Assembly (NCBI RefSeq): GCF_900089775.1
Contig: NZ_FLOB01000012.1
Coordinates: 1 to 64,000 of the forward strand
Source of the DNA: Marinomonas spartinae
Lineage (GTDB): Bacteria > Pseudomonadota > Gammaproteobacteria > Pseudomonadales > Marinomonadaceae
DNA length: 64,000 nucleotides
Direction: 5' to 3'
Part shown: positions 8,531-17,487 of the stretch, one piece after another
Numbering within the stretch: the stretch's first letter is position 1
Layout: the number at the start of each line of letters is the position of its first letter
Position numbers and translations under genes: made by a program
The notes under the pieces: model-generated
The model's database searches: none
The model's input: the letters and a program-made list of their open reading frames with translations, nothing else
Told to the model about the DNA's origin: nothing

Positions 8531-9106
8531 ATGAAAAAGATCCTTCCTGTTCTAGCAAGCACGGCTGCTTTAATTTCTTTCAGTGCAGCAGCTCAAGCAG
8601 AAAATACAATGACTAATGATCACGGCTTCTATGTTGGCGGCAACTACGGCTATGTTAAAATTGATGGACAAGACAGTTTTGACGATCATAACGATGTCAA
8701 AGAAGGTGTACTTGGTTACCGCCTAAATCCCTACCTTGCACTGGAAGGTAGTTATATTGACTTTGGCGACTACGGTAATAGCTTGGCAAGCGCCAGTACC
8801 GATGGTTATACAGCGGCGTTAAAAGCGATCTTACCACTGGGTGATCGCCTAGAGCTTTTCGCCAAAGGGGGTCAACTTTGGTACAAAACCGATTACAAAA
8901 CCGCTGTTGGAAATAATAGCAATGATGACAAGGGCGTATTCGCAGGTGCAGGCGTAGGGTTCAAAGTAACCGAGAACTTCCTGCTGAATGCACAGTACAC
9001 TTGGTATGATACTAAAATGGATGCGAAAGATATTGAACAAAATGGCACAGGCAAAACTAACACCGACTTTAAACAAGCTACAGTCGGTGCAGAGTACCGC
9101 TTCTAA
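8531..9106 (+). CDS. outer-membrane beta-barrel protein (OmpA-like barrel)
   Basis: A 191-residue outer-membrane protein. An N-terminal signal peptide (MKKILPVLASTAALISFSAAAQA, cleavage after about residue 23) is followed by alternating barrel strands such as GFYVGGNYGYVKI and GVFAGAGVGFKVTENFLLNAQYTW. It ends in the barrel-assembly signature AEYRF with a terminal Phe. There is no OmpA-like peptidoglycan domain, so it is an eight-stranded barrel only. A good GAGGAG site lies before the ATG. It is monocistronic, with a strong terminator downstream. Function beyond membrane structure or small-molecule passage cannot be told from sequence. Confidence 0.88.
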   Translation: MKKILPVLASTAALISFSAAAQAENTMTNDHGFYVGGNYGYVKIDGQDSFDDHNDVKEGVLGYRLNPYLALEGSYIDFGDYGNSLASASTDGYTAALKAILPLGDRLELFAKGGQLWYKTDYKTAVGNNSNDDKGVFAGAGVGFKVTENFLLNAQYTWYDTKMDAKDIEQNGTGKTNTDFKQATVGAEYRF

Positions 9107-9189
9107 GTTCAGAAGTTTACGTTAAGCGGATGTGACTTATTGTCTTTCCATAACGTACAACACCTTAGAAGAACCATGCTTTCAATGAA

Positions 9190-9219
9190 AAAAGCCCCCG
9201 ACAATTGTCGGGGGCTTTT
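9190..9219. terminator. strong bidirectional intrinsic terminator
   Basis: A 30-bp perfect palindrome: arms with GCCCCCGAC and GTCGGGGGC, flanked by A residues on the left and T residues on the right. It serves the outer-membrane protein gene and the convergent fpr. Confidence 0.95.
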
Positions 9220-9262
9220 CTTTTCGCAGCTTATTCACAACAGACAAATTAGCAAAAGAGGC

Positions 9263-10039
9263 TTATCGCTCAACAAACGCTCTCTCGATAACATAATCCC
9301 CTGGCACACCAATTTTTGGAGACTCTTTTAGGCCAAGTTCATCCAATAATTCTGCGGTGTCTTTCAGCATGGCAGGGCTACCACAAATCATCGCTCTGTC
9401 CACTTCAGGATTAATTTGTGGTAAACCGATGTCTTCAGCCAATTTTCCGCTGCGAATCAAATCAGTCAAGCGGCCTTGATTACGGAAGGGTTCACGAGTA
9501 ACGGTTGGATAATAAATTAGCTTTTCACGTACCTGCTCACCAAAAAACTCATTCTCTGGCAGCTCTTTTTCAATGAAATCAGCGTAAGCCAATTCACTGA
9601 CGTGACGAACACCGTGAACTAGAATAATTTTTTCGTACTGCTCATAGGCTTCAAAATCTTGGATAAGGCTTAAAAAAGGTGCGAGCCCCGTGCCAGTAGA
9701 CAGCAAATACAAGTGCTTGCCTGGGTGTAGATCGCGCGTCACTAGCGTACCTGTTGGCTTGCGGCTAACTAATACGTCATCTCCCACTTTTAAGTGCTGC
9801 AAGCGAGAGGTTAAGGGGCCATTAGGTACCTTGATACTGAAAAACTCTAAATGCTCTTCATAGTTTGGGCTAGCAATACTATAAGCTCGAACCAAAGGGC
9901 GAGTATCCGTTTCTAAGCCAATCATCACAAACTGGCCATTCTCAAATCTCAAGCTTGCACTTCGCGTTGTTTTAAAACTAAATAAACTTTCATTCCAATG
10001 GTGAACACTTAACACGCGTTCAGTTTCAAATGCACTCAT
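9263..10039 (-). CDS. fpr: ferredoxin/flavodoxin-NADP+ reductase
   Basis: A 258-residue FAD enzyme exchanging electrons between NADPH and ferredoxin or flavodoxin. The FAD-binding RAYSIASP (51-58) and the NADP-binding STGTGLAPF (114-122) are intact. The C-terminal VPGDYVIERAFVER is characteristic of the bacterial subclass I Fpr. Length is usual for the family (about 258). It is divergent from the nitroreductase nfsA across a 314-bp region. In other gammaproteobacteria both genes respond to redox stress, but I see no SoxR-type palindrome in the space between. Confidence 0.94.
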   Translation of the reverse strand: MSAFETERVLSVHHWNESLFSFKTTRSASLRFENGQFVMIGLETDTRPLVRAYSIASPNYEEHLEFFSIKVPNGPLTSRLQHLKVGDDVLVSRKPTGTLVTRDLHPGKHLYLLSTGTGLAPFLSLIQDFEAYEQYEKIILVHGVRHVSELAYADFIEKELPENEFFGEQVREKLIYYPTVTREPFRNQGRLTDLIRSGKLAEDIGLPQINPEVDRAMICGSPAMLKDTAELLDELGLKESPKIGVPGDYVIERAFVER

Positions 10040-10353
10040 GGGTACCTCAGTAAAATTCGCAAATAAATAAGACGGACCAATTCACTTTTGTCCGTAAAAA
10101 TGTGTTTTTTATAAAAAAACAAGCATGGCAAGAATGGAGACGCATACTATAAGACAAGCTAATCATTGTTAAATTGATTATTTAGATATCGTTAATACGC
10201 TCAGTACATATAAGATCAGTATGCCATCAAAATGCACAGAGAATACGTCATTAAATAGGAATAATTCGTATAAACCACAAGCAACTTTGACCTAGGGTAG
10301 CGAACTGACTAACATCGATGCTATTCAATTCACTAAAAGAGTCTCGATATTTT

Positions 10354-11091
10354 ATGAATCCAATTCTTGAAGCTCAGTCATCCCACCGCTCAATCCGACA
10401 GTACACAGACAAACCCATCGATGAATCGCAACTGCATCGGCTGATTCAGTGCGCTCAAGGGGCGGCGTCATCTAGCTTTATTCAAGCCTATTCTTTAGTA
10501 CAAGTCACTAATAAAACAAACCGCCAAACCATTGCGGCATTAGCCGGCGGTCAAAAATGGATCGAATCCGCCGCTGAATTTTTGATTATTTGTGCCGACT
10601 TAAGCCGTGTAGAGTACGCTTGTATTGAACAAGGCTTTGGGGCATTAGAAGGCAATACCGAACATTTTATCACTTCAACAGTGGATGCGGCCTTATTTGC
10701 TCAAAACTTAATGCTTGGTGCCGAATCAGAAGGCTTAGGGGCTGTATTCATCGGTGGCATTCGTAACGATACAAACCAAATAGCCGAATTACTAAATCTG
10801 CCAGACCAGGTATACCCTGTCTTCGGCTTGTGCCTTGGCTGGCCGGATGCAGAACCCGATCTCAAACCCCGTTTACCCGTAAATGTTATTCTCCATAAAG
10901 ACAGATACGACAACACTCGCTGTGAAACCGATGTCAAAGCCTACGATGCACAGATGGAAGACTACTATCAAAGTCGCAGTGGTAGCCAGAAAAACAGCAA
11001 CTGGTCGGAACAAACTGCAGCAGCGGTGCAAACGAAAAAACGTGAGCACATGTTGTCGTTCCTACAAGAACGCGGCTTTCTAAAACGCTAA
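10354..11091 (+). CDS. nfsA: oxygen-insensitive NADPH nitroreductase
   Basis: An FMN-dependent group A nitroreductase of about 245 residues that reduces nitro compounds and quinones by two-electron steps. Recognisable segments are SHRSIRQYTDKPI near the start, GAASSSFIQAYS for FMN phosphate contact, GLGAVFIGGIRN, and PVFGLCLGWP, all family hallmarks. The C-terminal KKREHMLSFLQERGFLKR also matches NfsA. An upstream in-frame ATG (10318) would add 12 residues. Homologues usually begin around MNPILE, so I chose 10354, though the ribosome site is weak for both. Confidence 0.9.
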   Translation: MNPILEAQSSHRSIRQYTDKPIDESQLHRLIQCAQGAASSSFIQAYSLVQVTNKTNRQTIAALAGGQKWIESAAEFLIICADLSRVEYACIEQGFGALEGNTEHFITSTVDAALFAQNLMLGAESEGLGAVFIGGIRNDTNQIAELLNLPDQVYPVFGLCLGWPDAEPDLKPRLPVNVILHKDRYDNTRCETDVKAYDAQMEDYYQSRSGSQKNSNWSEQTAAAVQTKKREHMLSFLQERGFLKR

Positions 11092-11102
11092 AGATATTAA
11101 AA

Positions 11103-11184
11103 AGATAGGGCGAAAACCCTATCTATCCACAGATAAAAAAACGGCAGACTCCCCAATAGCGTTCACGAAGTTCTGCCGTTTTTT
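11103..11184. terminator. hairpin plus bidirectional terminator
   Basis: A hairpin (AGATAGGG 11103-11110, CCCTATCT 11117-11124) precedes a second stem with arms AAAAAACGGCAGA (11136-11148) and TCTGCCGTTTTTT (11172-11184). The second is a good terminator in both directions for nfsA and the convergent amidotransferase gene. Confidence 0.88.
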
Positions 11185-11227
11185 ATACTTTCAATCGTTG
11201 GCCTCTTATTAGAGAGTTAACACTCTT

Positions 11228-11965
11228 TCAGTGGAGCAATGTTTCCCCTGAGAAGCGAGTTTGTGTTAAAAATACTCCGATCCAAGCCAACATTTGACTC
11301 GATTGCAGATCTTCGCTGTATAGGCTGTCTCTTGCTTGGCTCAAGATGTCTGGTGATAACGTTTTATCGTACATATCCAGCAAGCACCCTTCAAACTTAC
11401 GGGAAAATTCAGGGTGTCCTTGCACGGTAAGAATATGACTTTCATACAAAAGCCCTGCGAATTCACAAAAATCAGACCGAGCAAAAACTTTTGCCAGTGA
11501 CGGCTTCTCCAATATTTGATCTTGATGGAACGCACACACAGCAAAATTTTTTTTTCCTAGCTGTACCTGAGCCATTGTATCGGTCACTTCGTAACGATGG
11601 ATACCAACCCCCCAACCACCTTGGTAGCGATCCACCACTCCTCCCAACGCTTGTGCGATAATTTGATGGCCAAAACAAATACCCACTAAGGACTGTTTGT
11701 GCTCGTTTATGGTGCGTATCAGTGCCTGCAAACCTTGCATCCAGGGTGTGTTTTCATACACCGCTGATCTTGACCCAGTAATTAACCAACTATCACAAGC
11801 GGCATGGCTTTCAGGAAACTCATTGTCACGCACATCGTAGGCCTCAAAGGAAACCTCAGGATGTAAGACTTGCAATGCTTGGATAAACATATCCGCATAG
11901 GTCGAAAACTCTGAGCTCAAGTGCTCTGGCGTAGTCCCTGCCGCTAAGATTCCAATTTTCATCAA
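11228..11965 (-). CDS. class I glutamine amidotransferase-like protein of putrescine operon
   Basis: A 245-residue class I amidotransferase (PF00117 type). The catalytic nucleophile lies in GICFGHQ (Cys97) and the partners in QGHPEF (His184, Glu186). It ends the puuA-potFGHI gene run, with 17 bp to potI, so it may hydrolyse a gamma-glutamyl intermediate of putrescine breakdown, as PuuD/SpuA-type proteins do. It looks like the GMP-synthase-like branch and not the peptidase C26 branch that contains E. coli PuuD, so the reaction is an inference from neighbours. No synthetase domain is attached. Confidence 0.85.
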   Translation of the reverse strand: MMKIGILAAGTTPEHLSSEFSTYADMFIQALQVLHPEVSFEAYDVRDNEFPESHAACDSWLITGSRSAVYENTPWMQGLQALIRTINEHKQSLVGICFGHQIIAQALGGVVDRYQGGWGVGIHRYEVTDTMAQVQLGKKNFAVCAFHQDQILEKPSLAKVFARSDFCEFAGLLYESHILTVQGHPEFSRKFEGCLLDMYDKTLSPDILSQARDSLYSEDLQSSQMLAWIGVFLTQTRFSGETLLH

Positions 11966-11982
11966 CTACTCCTCTAGTCAAT

Positions 11983-12789
11983 TTATCCCACTACACGTTT
12001 TTGACGGCGCATAATGTATAAAGCAATAAGCACAGATAGTGCCACCGCGACAATCATAAGAGTCGCTAAGGCATTTACCTCAGGAGTGATCCCCAATCGA
12101 ACTTTGGAGAAAATCACCATCGGCAATGTACTGTTGCCTGGACCAGACACAAAACTGGCAATGACTAGGTCATCTAGAGACAGAGTAAAAGACAACAACC
12201 AACCTGACACAATCGCAGGCATAATCAACGGCAAGGTAATCAAAAAGAACAAGCTAGACGGTTTGGCCCCAAGATCCATCGCAGCTTCTTCTAAGGTCTC
12301 ATCCAAGGTAGACAATCGCGATTGCACAACCACCGCTACATATGCCAAACAAAAGGTTGTATGAGCAATCACCACGGTTGTTGTCCCCCGCTCCGCAGGC
12401 CAACCAAACAAGCTTCCCATAGACACGAACAGCAGCAATAAAGACAACCCCGTAATAACATCGGGCATTACCAACGGAGCCATTGCCCATCCACTCAGAA
12501 TGGTTTTCCCTCGGAAACGAGGTATACGGCTTAAAACAAATCCAGTCATGGTGCCTAATACCGAGGCCAAACTCGCACTAATGACAGCAATTTTAAGGCT
12601 AACCCAAGCGGCATCCATGATTTCTTGGTTACTAAATAGACTGGCATACCATTTCAGTGACCAGCCACCCCATACCGTCACTAACTTTGATTCATTAAAA
12701 CTGAACACAATCAGTACAACGATGGGCAGATAAAGAAATAGGAATCCTAATGCTGCCATGATAATTAATGGCCATGATCGTTTTCTCAT
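11983..12789 (-). CDS. potI: putrescine ABC transporter permease
   Basis: An inner-membrane permease with about six hydrophobic segments and the EAA loop (EEAAMDLGAKPSSLFFLITLP) that docks on the ATPase. It belongs to the PotI/PotC type of polyamine permeases. AAGGAAG stands seven bases before the ATG at 12789, which overlaps the potH stop as TGATG. A GTG three bases upstream of the stop overlap (12792) is an alternative. It pairs with PotH as the channel of the PotFGHI importer. Confidence 0.93.
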   Translation of the reverse strand: MRKRSWPLIIMAALGFLFLYLPIVVLIVFSFNESKLVTVWGGWSLKWYASLFSNQEIMDAAWVSLKIAVISASLASVLGTMTGFVLSRIPRFRGKTILSGWAMAPLVMPDVITGLSLLLLFVSMGSLFGWPAERGTTTVVIAHTTFCLAYVAVVVQSRLSTLDETLEEAAMDLGAKPSSLFFLITLPLIMPAIVSGWLLSFTLSLDDLVIASFVSGPGNSTLPMVIFSKVRLGITPEVNALATLMIVAVALSVLIALYIMRRQKRVVG

Positions 12790-13715
12790 CACAGGGCTTC
12801 CTTATTATTTTTGCGCATTAATATAATGGGACCCACTAAGAGTAAAAGCATGACAATGGCAACGGCTGAGGCCAGAGGCCAGTCTCGGTTCAAGAAGAAC
12901 TCATCCCACAAAACCCGCCCAATCATCAAGGTATTAGACCCCCCTAGCAGAGCTGGAATTACAAACTCCCCTACAGCAGGGATAAACACCAGCAAGCAGC
13001 CAGCGATGATGCCAGGCTTCGCTAAAGGTAAAGTGATATGCAAAAACGACTGATAAGGTTTTGCCCCAAGATCTTGTGCAGCTTCCACCAAACTCATGTC
13101 CATTTTTTCCAAGCAGGTATAAAGCGGCAAGATCATAAAAGGCAAATAGGTATAGACAATGCCCAGATACACAGCAAAATCCGTTTGCAACATAGTCACA
13201 GGATGCTGAACCAACCCTAAAGACACGAGTAGCTCATTAATCAAGCCATTTTTTTGCAATAGCCCCATCCAAGCATACACCCGCAACAAAAAAGATGTCC
13301 AAAAGGGCAAGATAACCAAAGCCAACAGTACTGCTCGCATGGTGCTAGAACTACGAGCAATAAAATAGGCGATGGGAAAACCAATCAACAATGTGATGAG
13401 CGTGGAAATGCCAGCGATTTTTATCGAACTTAAATACGCATCCAGATAAAAGCTGGTCTCAAACAAAAATAAATAATTGCCTAAGTTCAGCTTTAGGGTC
13501 GCGTAGGTATTAGTGGCATCCCATTGAAAAATCGACGTATAAGGAGGGACCGCAATGGCAGACTCCGTAAACGATATATTGAAAACCACTAAAAAAGGGA
13601 TAAAGAAAAAAGCCGCCAACCACAACATGGGCACTAAAATCACAAAGAGACGCCCGATGTTAGACGAAGAAACGAGCTGCCAGATAGAAGATTTTCGCTT
13701 TTTTGTTGTCATCAT
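12789..13715 (-). CDS. potH: putrescine ABC transporter permease
   Basis: A 308-residue membrane permease. A cytoplasmic N-terminal tail is followed by a first membrane segment (about 23-45), a long periplasmic stretch, and five further segments. The coupling loop VEAAQDLGAKPYQSFLHITLP is clear. It is of the PotH/PotB type. The start codon overlaps the potG stop as ATGA, so the genes are translationally coupled. It forms the heterodimeric channel with PotI. Confidence 0.94.
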   Translation of the reverse strand: MMTTKKRKSSIWQLVSSSNIGRLFVILVPMLWLAAFFFIPFLVVFNISFTESAIAVPPYTSIFQWDATNTYATLKLNLGNYLFLFETSFYLDAYLSSIKIAGISTLITLLIGFPIAYFIARSSSTMRAVLLALVILPFWTSFLLRVYAWMGLLQKNGLINELLVSLGLVQHPVTMLQTDFAVYLGIVYTYLPFMILPLYTCLEKMDMSLVEAAQDLGAKPYQSFLHITLPLAKPGIIAGCLLVFIPAVGEFVIPALLGGSNTLMIGRVLWDEFFLNRDWPLASAVAIVMLLLLVGPIILMRKNNKEAL

Positions 13716-14866
13716 GATGTAAGCACCACGCAGCTGTCAGGATCCCACGAGACATACACTTGATCTTCCCATGTGAGACGATCCTCAATGAACCGAGCGA
13801 CATTGGGCTGGGTCACACGTATCTCTTTTTCACTGTCTAGCATCACCTTGAATATGGACTGTCCCCCCATATACGCGATGTCAGATATCTTACCTTGCGC
13901 CCTATTCTTATCCGAATCCGGCATAGTACGAGAAATACGAATTTTTTCTGGGCGAACCGCCACCGCCACCTTCTGATTCGGTACACAACTGATACCATGA
14001 TTCACTTGAATTTGCCCAAGAACATCGTCTGATTGAATAATCACACAGTCTCGTTCATCCGAAAAAACATGCCCTTCAAACATGTTCACGTTGCCAATAA
14101 ACTCGGCCACATAGCGATTCGATGGGAACTCATAAACCTGATGAGGCTCAGCGGTTTGCACAATCACCCCATTATCCATCACCCCAATGCGAGTCGATAA
14201 GGTCATAGCTTCTTCTTGATCATGAGTCACGACGATAAAAGTGATCCCTAACTCTTCTTGCAGGCGCATCAATTCAAATTGCGTTTCCTCCCGCAATTTT
14301 TTATCTAATGCCCCCAATGGTTCATCCAGCAACAATAGCTTAGGCCGTTTAACTAAAGCACGAGCCAAGGCCACACGCTGACGTTGTCCACCAGATAACA
14401 TATGTGGTTTACGCTTCGCCAAATGCCCTAATTGAACCATATCAATAATGTCTGCAACCCGACGTTTCACCTCAACATTGGCTATTCGTTGCCGTTTTAA
14501 TCCAAAGGCAACGTTCGCTTCAACAGATAAATGAGGGAACAAAGCATAAGACTGGAACATCATATTGATGGGACGTTCCCAAGGAGGAATCCCCGACATA
14601 TCCACACCGTCGATGATAATTTCCCCAGAAGTGGGAGATTCAAACCCTGCGAGCATGCGCAACAAGGTACTTTTTCCGGAGCCAGACCCCCCTAATAAAC
14701 AAAACAGTTCGTTTTTATAAACATCAAGAGACACATTTTTGACCGCTGCAAAGTCATCGAACTTTTTTGTCACTTGTTTGATTTCAACAAAAGGAGTGGA
14801 CTCTTCTTGTCGCCACACTTTATTAGACGCAGCACTATTTACGGAAGACTCAGTAACAACCGCCAT
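13712..14866 (-). CDS. potG: putrescine ABC transporter ATP-binding protein
   Basis: The 384-residue ATPase of the putrescine importer. Walker A GGSGSGKST (59-67), signature LSGGQRQR (157-164) and Walker B LLLLDEP (177-183) are intact, followed by the switch VTHDQEEA. The C-terminal TOBE-type domain (about 290-380) is regulatory. The long N-terminal extension (about 25 residues) is usual for PotG. It sits between potF and potH with a 72-bp gap holding a hairpin after potF. Confidence 0.95.
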   Translation of the reverse strand: MAVVTESSVNSAASNKVWRQEESTPFVEIKQVTKKFDDFAAVKNVSLDVYKNELFCLLGGSGSGKSTLLRMLAGFESPTSGEIIIDGVDMSGIPPWERPINMMFQSYALFPHLSVEANVAFGLKRQRIANVEVKRRVADIIDMVQLGHLAKRKPHMLSGGQRQRVALARALVKRPKLLLLDEPLGALDKKLREETQFELMRLQEELGITFIVVTHDQEEAMTLSTRIGVMDNGVIVQTAEPHQVYEFPSNRYVAEFIGNVNMFEGHVFSDERDCVIIQSDDVLGQIQVNHGISCVPNQKVAVAVRPEKIRISRTMPDSDKNRAQGKISDIAYMGGQSIFKVMLDSEKEIRVTQPNVARFIEDRLTWEDQVYVSWDPDSCVVLTS

Positions 14867-14904
14867 AACCTAACCTCTCTGATTTAAAAACAACGCACAA
14901 AAGC

Positions 14905-14923
14905 GTGGGGCTCAACGCCCCAC
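14905..14923 (-). terminator. intercistronic hairpin after potF
   Basis: Arms GTGGGGC and GCCCCAC with a five-base loop lie 16 bases after the potF stop. A T-rich but interrupted tract follows on the minus strand. Such a structure usually lets only some transcripts pass and protects the upstream message, giving more binding protein than ATPase. Confidence 0.6.
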
Positions 14924-14938
14924 ACAACATGACAATTA

Positions 14939-16027
14939 TTAACGCCCAGTCTTGATGTTCGTCCAAGCTCGGGTTAACAATCGGTCAAAACGCGCACTAT
15001 TTGTCTTTTGCACAAAGAGTTTATCTTTTACGGATTCTGGTGGATAAATGGCCTTATTATTTTTCACATCTGGATCTAAGAAAGGTTCTGCTGCGGTATT
15101 TGGCGACGCATAAAACACGTAGTTAGACAGTGTCGCTGAATTTTTACCATTGAGAATGAAATTAATAAACTTCAACGCGGCGGCTGGATGTTGTGCATCT
15201 TTCGGAATCGCCATGGTATCAAGAAATGCCAATGTGCCTTCTTTTGGAACAACAAAATCAATTTTCACGCCTTGACCCGCTTCTTCGGCTCGCGTTTTCG
15301 CTTGTAATACATCCCCGTTATAGCCCAAAACTAGACAAACCTCACCATTGGCCAAGTCTGAAATATAACGGCTAGAGTCAAAATACTTATAGTAAGGGCG
15401 AACCGCACGGAGCACCTCAGCCGACTTTTTCAGTTCAGCTGGACTTTGCGAATTCGGATCAATGCCACGATAGTTATTTACAATATCAATCACTTCGGCA
15501 GGCGAGTCGAGTACCGTGACGCCGCAATCCTTCAACTTAGACACAATTTTAGGGTCAAACAGCACATCCAACGAATTGATGCTTGATACACCAAGACGCT
15601 TTTTAATCATATCGACATTATAACCTAGCCCAATGGTGCCCCACATATAGGGTACCGCATATTTGTTGCCGGGATCATTTGCGGCTAAACTTTTCAAAAT
15701 GGCTGGATCAAGATTGCCATAATTACTCAGCTTACTTTTATCGATTGGCTGATAAATTCCCGCAGCGATTTGACGCTCTAAAAACGAATTCGAAGGCACA
15801 ACAAGATCATAACCAGATCGTCCTGCCATCAACTTCGCCTCTAGCACCTCATTACTGGAGTACACATCATAATTGACCTTGATGCCTGTTTCTTTTTCAA
15901 ATTGTTTGAGCGCACCTGGGGCGATATAGTCTGACCAGTTATAAACATTTAACTGCTCCTGGGCAAACGCCGTTCCCCCCATCACGCCCATCGAAATCAA
16001 CATCGCTTTTATCGTTTTATGCTTCAT
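14939..16027 (-). CDS. potF: putrescine-binding periplasmic protein
   Basis: A 362-residue periplasmic binding protein. A signal peptide ends at AFAQ (about residue 22). The mature start EQLNVYNWSDYI is the standard PotD/PotF opening, followed by GYDLVVPSNSFLERQI and PYMWGTIGLGYN. It delivers putrescine to PotGHI. Length and motifs match PotF. The gene is second in the run after puuA and separated from it by a hairpin-containing gap, which may allow separate control. Confidence 0.95.
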   Translation of the reverse strand: MKHKTIKAMLISMGVMGGTAFAQEQLNVYNWSDYIAPGALKQFEKETGIKVNYDVYSSNEVLEAKLMAGRSGYDLVVPSNSFLERQIAAGIYQPIDKSKLSNYGNLDPAILKSLAANDPGNKYAVPYMWGTIGLGYNVDMIKKRLGVSSINSLDVLFDPKIVSKLKDCGVTVLDSPAEVIDIVNNYRGIDPNSQSPAELKKSAEVLRAVRPYYKYFDSSRYISDLANGEVCLVLGYNGDVLQAKTRAEEAGQGVKIDFVVPKEGTLAFLDTMAIPKDAQHPAAALKFINFILNGKNSATLSNYVFYASPNTAAEPFLDPDVKNNKAIYPPESVKDKLFVQKTNSARFDRLLTRAWTNIKTGR

Positions 16028-16058
16028 AATCGTTCCTTTTGTGTTTTTGATATTATAT

Positions 16059-16097
16059 GAGTGCTGAGGCAGGGCTTATCACACTGGCTCAGCACTC
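16059..16097. other. hairpin between puuA and potF
   Basis: Ten-base arms GAGTGCTGAG (16059-16068) and CTCAGCACTC (16088-16097) pair perfectly. No T tract follows on the minus strand, so it is more likely an mRNA-stabilising structure than a terminator. A TATAAT stands just downstream on the minus strand (about 16057-16052) and might serve as a -10 for potF, without a clear -35. Confidence 0.5.
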
Positions 16098-16152
16098 TTT
16101 AATTATGTAGCGTCTAATTATGTCGCGTCGTTTATTATTTTTGTGACGACGT

Positions 16153-17487
16153 CTATAAGTAAGACTTGTACTCAATGTCTGAGATTTGACCAAACAAACG
16201 GTTCTGCTCCTGTTCTTTAGCTGCTGAAAAAGCATTAACAAAGTCTTTGCCTAGATAATCGTTTAGAAATTGGCTGTCTTTAAAGAATTCTGTCGCATCG
16301 TCCCAGCGACTTGGTAGGCTTTCATACAAATCCACTAACGTGTAGGCATTCCCCTCAATCGGCTTAGGTGGTGACATTTTATTTTCGATACCATTTAAAG
16401 CCGCGCCCAGCACAGCAGCCAACACCAAATAGGGGTTCGCATCTGCTCCCGATACACGATGTTCAATGCGTCGAGCAGCGTTAGAGCTTTCTGGTATGCG
16501 AACTGCTACCGTACGGTTACCGTATCCCCAACCCGCGAAAGTCGGCGTATAGGCACCCGCTTGGAAGCGACGGTAAGAGTTCAGGTGGGGGGCAAATATC
16601 AACATACTGTCAGCCATGTGATTCAGTAATCCAGCAACCGCTTGCTTCAATAAAGCGGAGCCTTCATCTGTGCCATTATCAAAGACGTTTTTCCCGTCTT
16701 CATCGATCACACTAAAATGTACATGCATACCATTGCCACTTTCATTCGGATAAGGTTTCGCCATGAAAGTCGATGCCATACCATGCTTTCTAGCCACGCC
16801 ACTGATTAAACGTTTAAACATACTGGCATGGTCTGCGGCAAGTAATGCATCATCTGTGTGAACCATGTTAATTTCAAACTGACCTGGCCCTAACTCAGAA
16901 ATAATGGTGTCTGCTGGAATATTTTGTTGATTACAAGCCTCTCGTACATCTGCGAAGAAAACTGCTAACCCATCCATCTCCTTCACCGAGTAACAATCTG
17001 TTTCTTGTAAACGACGACCATTACCGTTGCGCACGACAGGAGGGATAGGACGCTGTGATGTTTCCGATTCACGATCTAAAAGATAGAACTCAAGCTCTGT
17101 TGCAACAACAGGAGTTAGACCCAGTTTTTTATAACGATCAACAATATTTTTCAGAATTTGACGAGGATCCAGATGACAAGGCGAACCATCTGGTTTGTGA
17201 ATCATGGCGAGTATCTGCTTACGTGGTTGTGCTGCCCAAGGTACTGGCACGGCTTGATTTTGCACGGGAAGACAAAGCCCATCACTATCACCTGTTTCGA
17301 ACACTAAACCATTCTTGAGAACGTCATTCCCCCAATTATCTAGAGCTACAACAGATACAGGCAACTTCATCCCTTCGCGCATAATCTCTTCCATACTTTT
17401 CGCTGGGAACCGTTTACCACGTAAGTTGCCATTAAAGTCCGTTATAAACACATCAAACTCAGTTGGCTTCTCATCATTTACTAACAT
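16153..17487 (-). CDS. puuA: gamma-glutamylputrescine synthetase family (glutamine synthetase fold)
   Basis: A glutamine-synthetase-family enzyme (444 residues) expected to ligate glutamate to putrescine using ATP. Visible family segments are VATELEFYLLDRE (metal ligand Glu), ELGPGQFEINMVH, ESGNGMHVHFSV and the arginine-rich TVAVRIPESSNAARRIEHR. The context, first gene before potFGHI, makes a polyamine substrate far more likely than ammonia. The ATG at 17487 has AGAGAG eight bases upstream; a GTG at 17493 is too close to that site. A 7-bp inverted repeat (17530-17555) lies just upstream as a candidate operator. Confidence 0.9.
   Translation of the reverse strand: MLVNDEKPTEFDVFITDFNGNLRGKRFPAKSMEEIMREGMKLPVSVVALDNWGNDVLKNGLVFETGDSDGLCLPVQNQAVPVPWAAQPRKQILAMIHKPDGSPCHLDPRQILKNIVDRYKKLGLTPVVATELEFYLLDRESETSQRPIPPVVRNGNGRRLQETDCYSVKEMDGLAVFFADVREACNQQNIPADTIISELGPGQFEINMVHTDDALLAADHASMFKRLISGVARKHGMASTFMAKPYPNESGNGMHVHFSVIDEDGKNVFDNGTDEGSALLKQAVAGLLNHMADSMLIFAPHLNSYRRFQAGAYTPTFAGWGYGNRTVAVRIPESSNAARRIEHRVSGADANPYLVLAAVLGAALNGIENKMSPPKPIEGNAYTLVDLYESLPSRWDDATEFFKDSQFLNDYLGKDFVNAFSAAKEQEQNRLFGQISDIEYKSYL

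Noticed and set aside
10040-10353. SoxR box between fpr and nfsA
   Set aside because: I looked for the expected long palindrome and found none; only AT-rich sequence is present.
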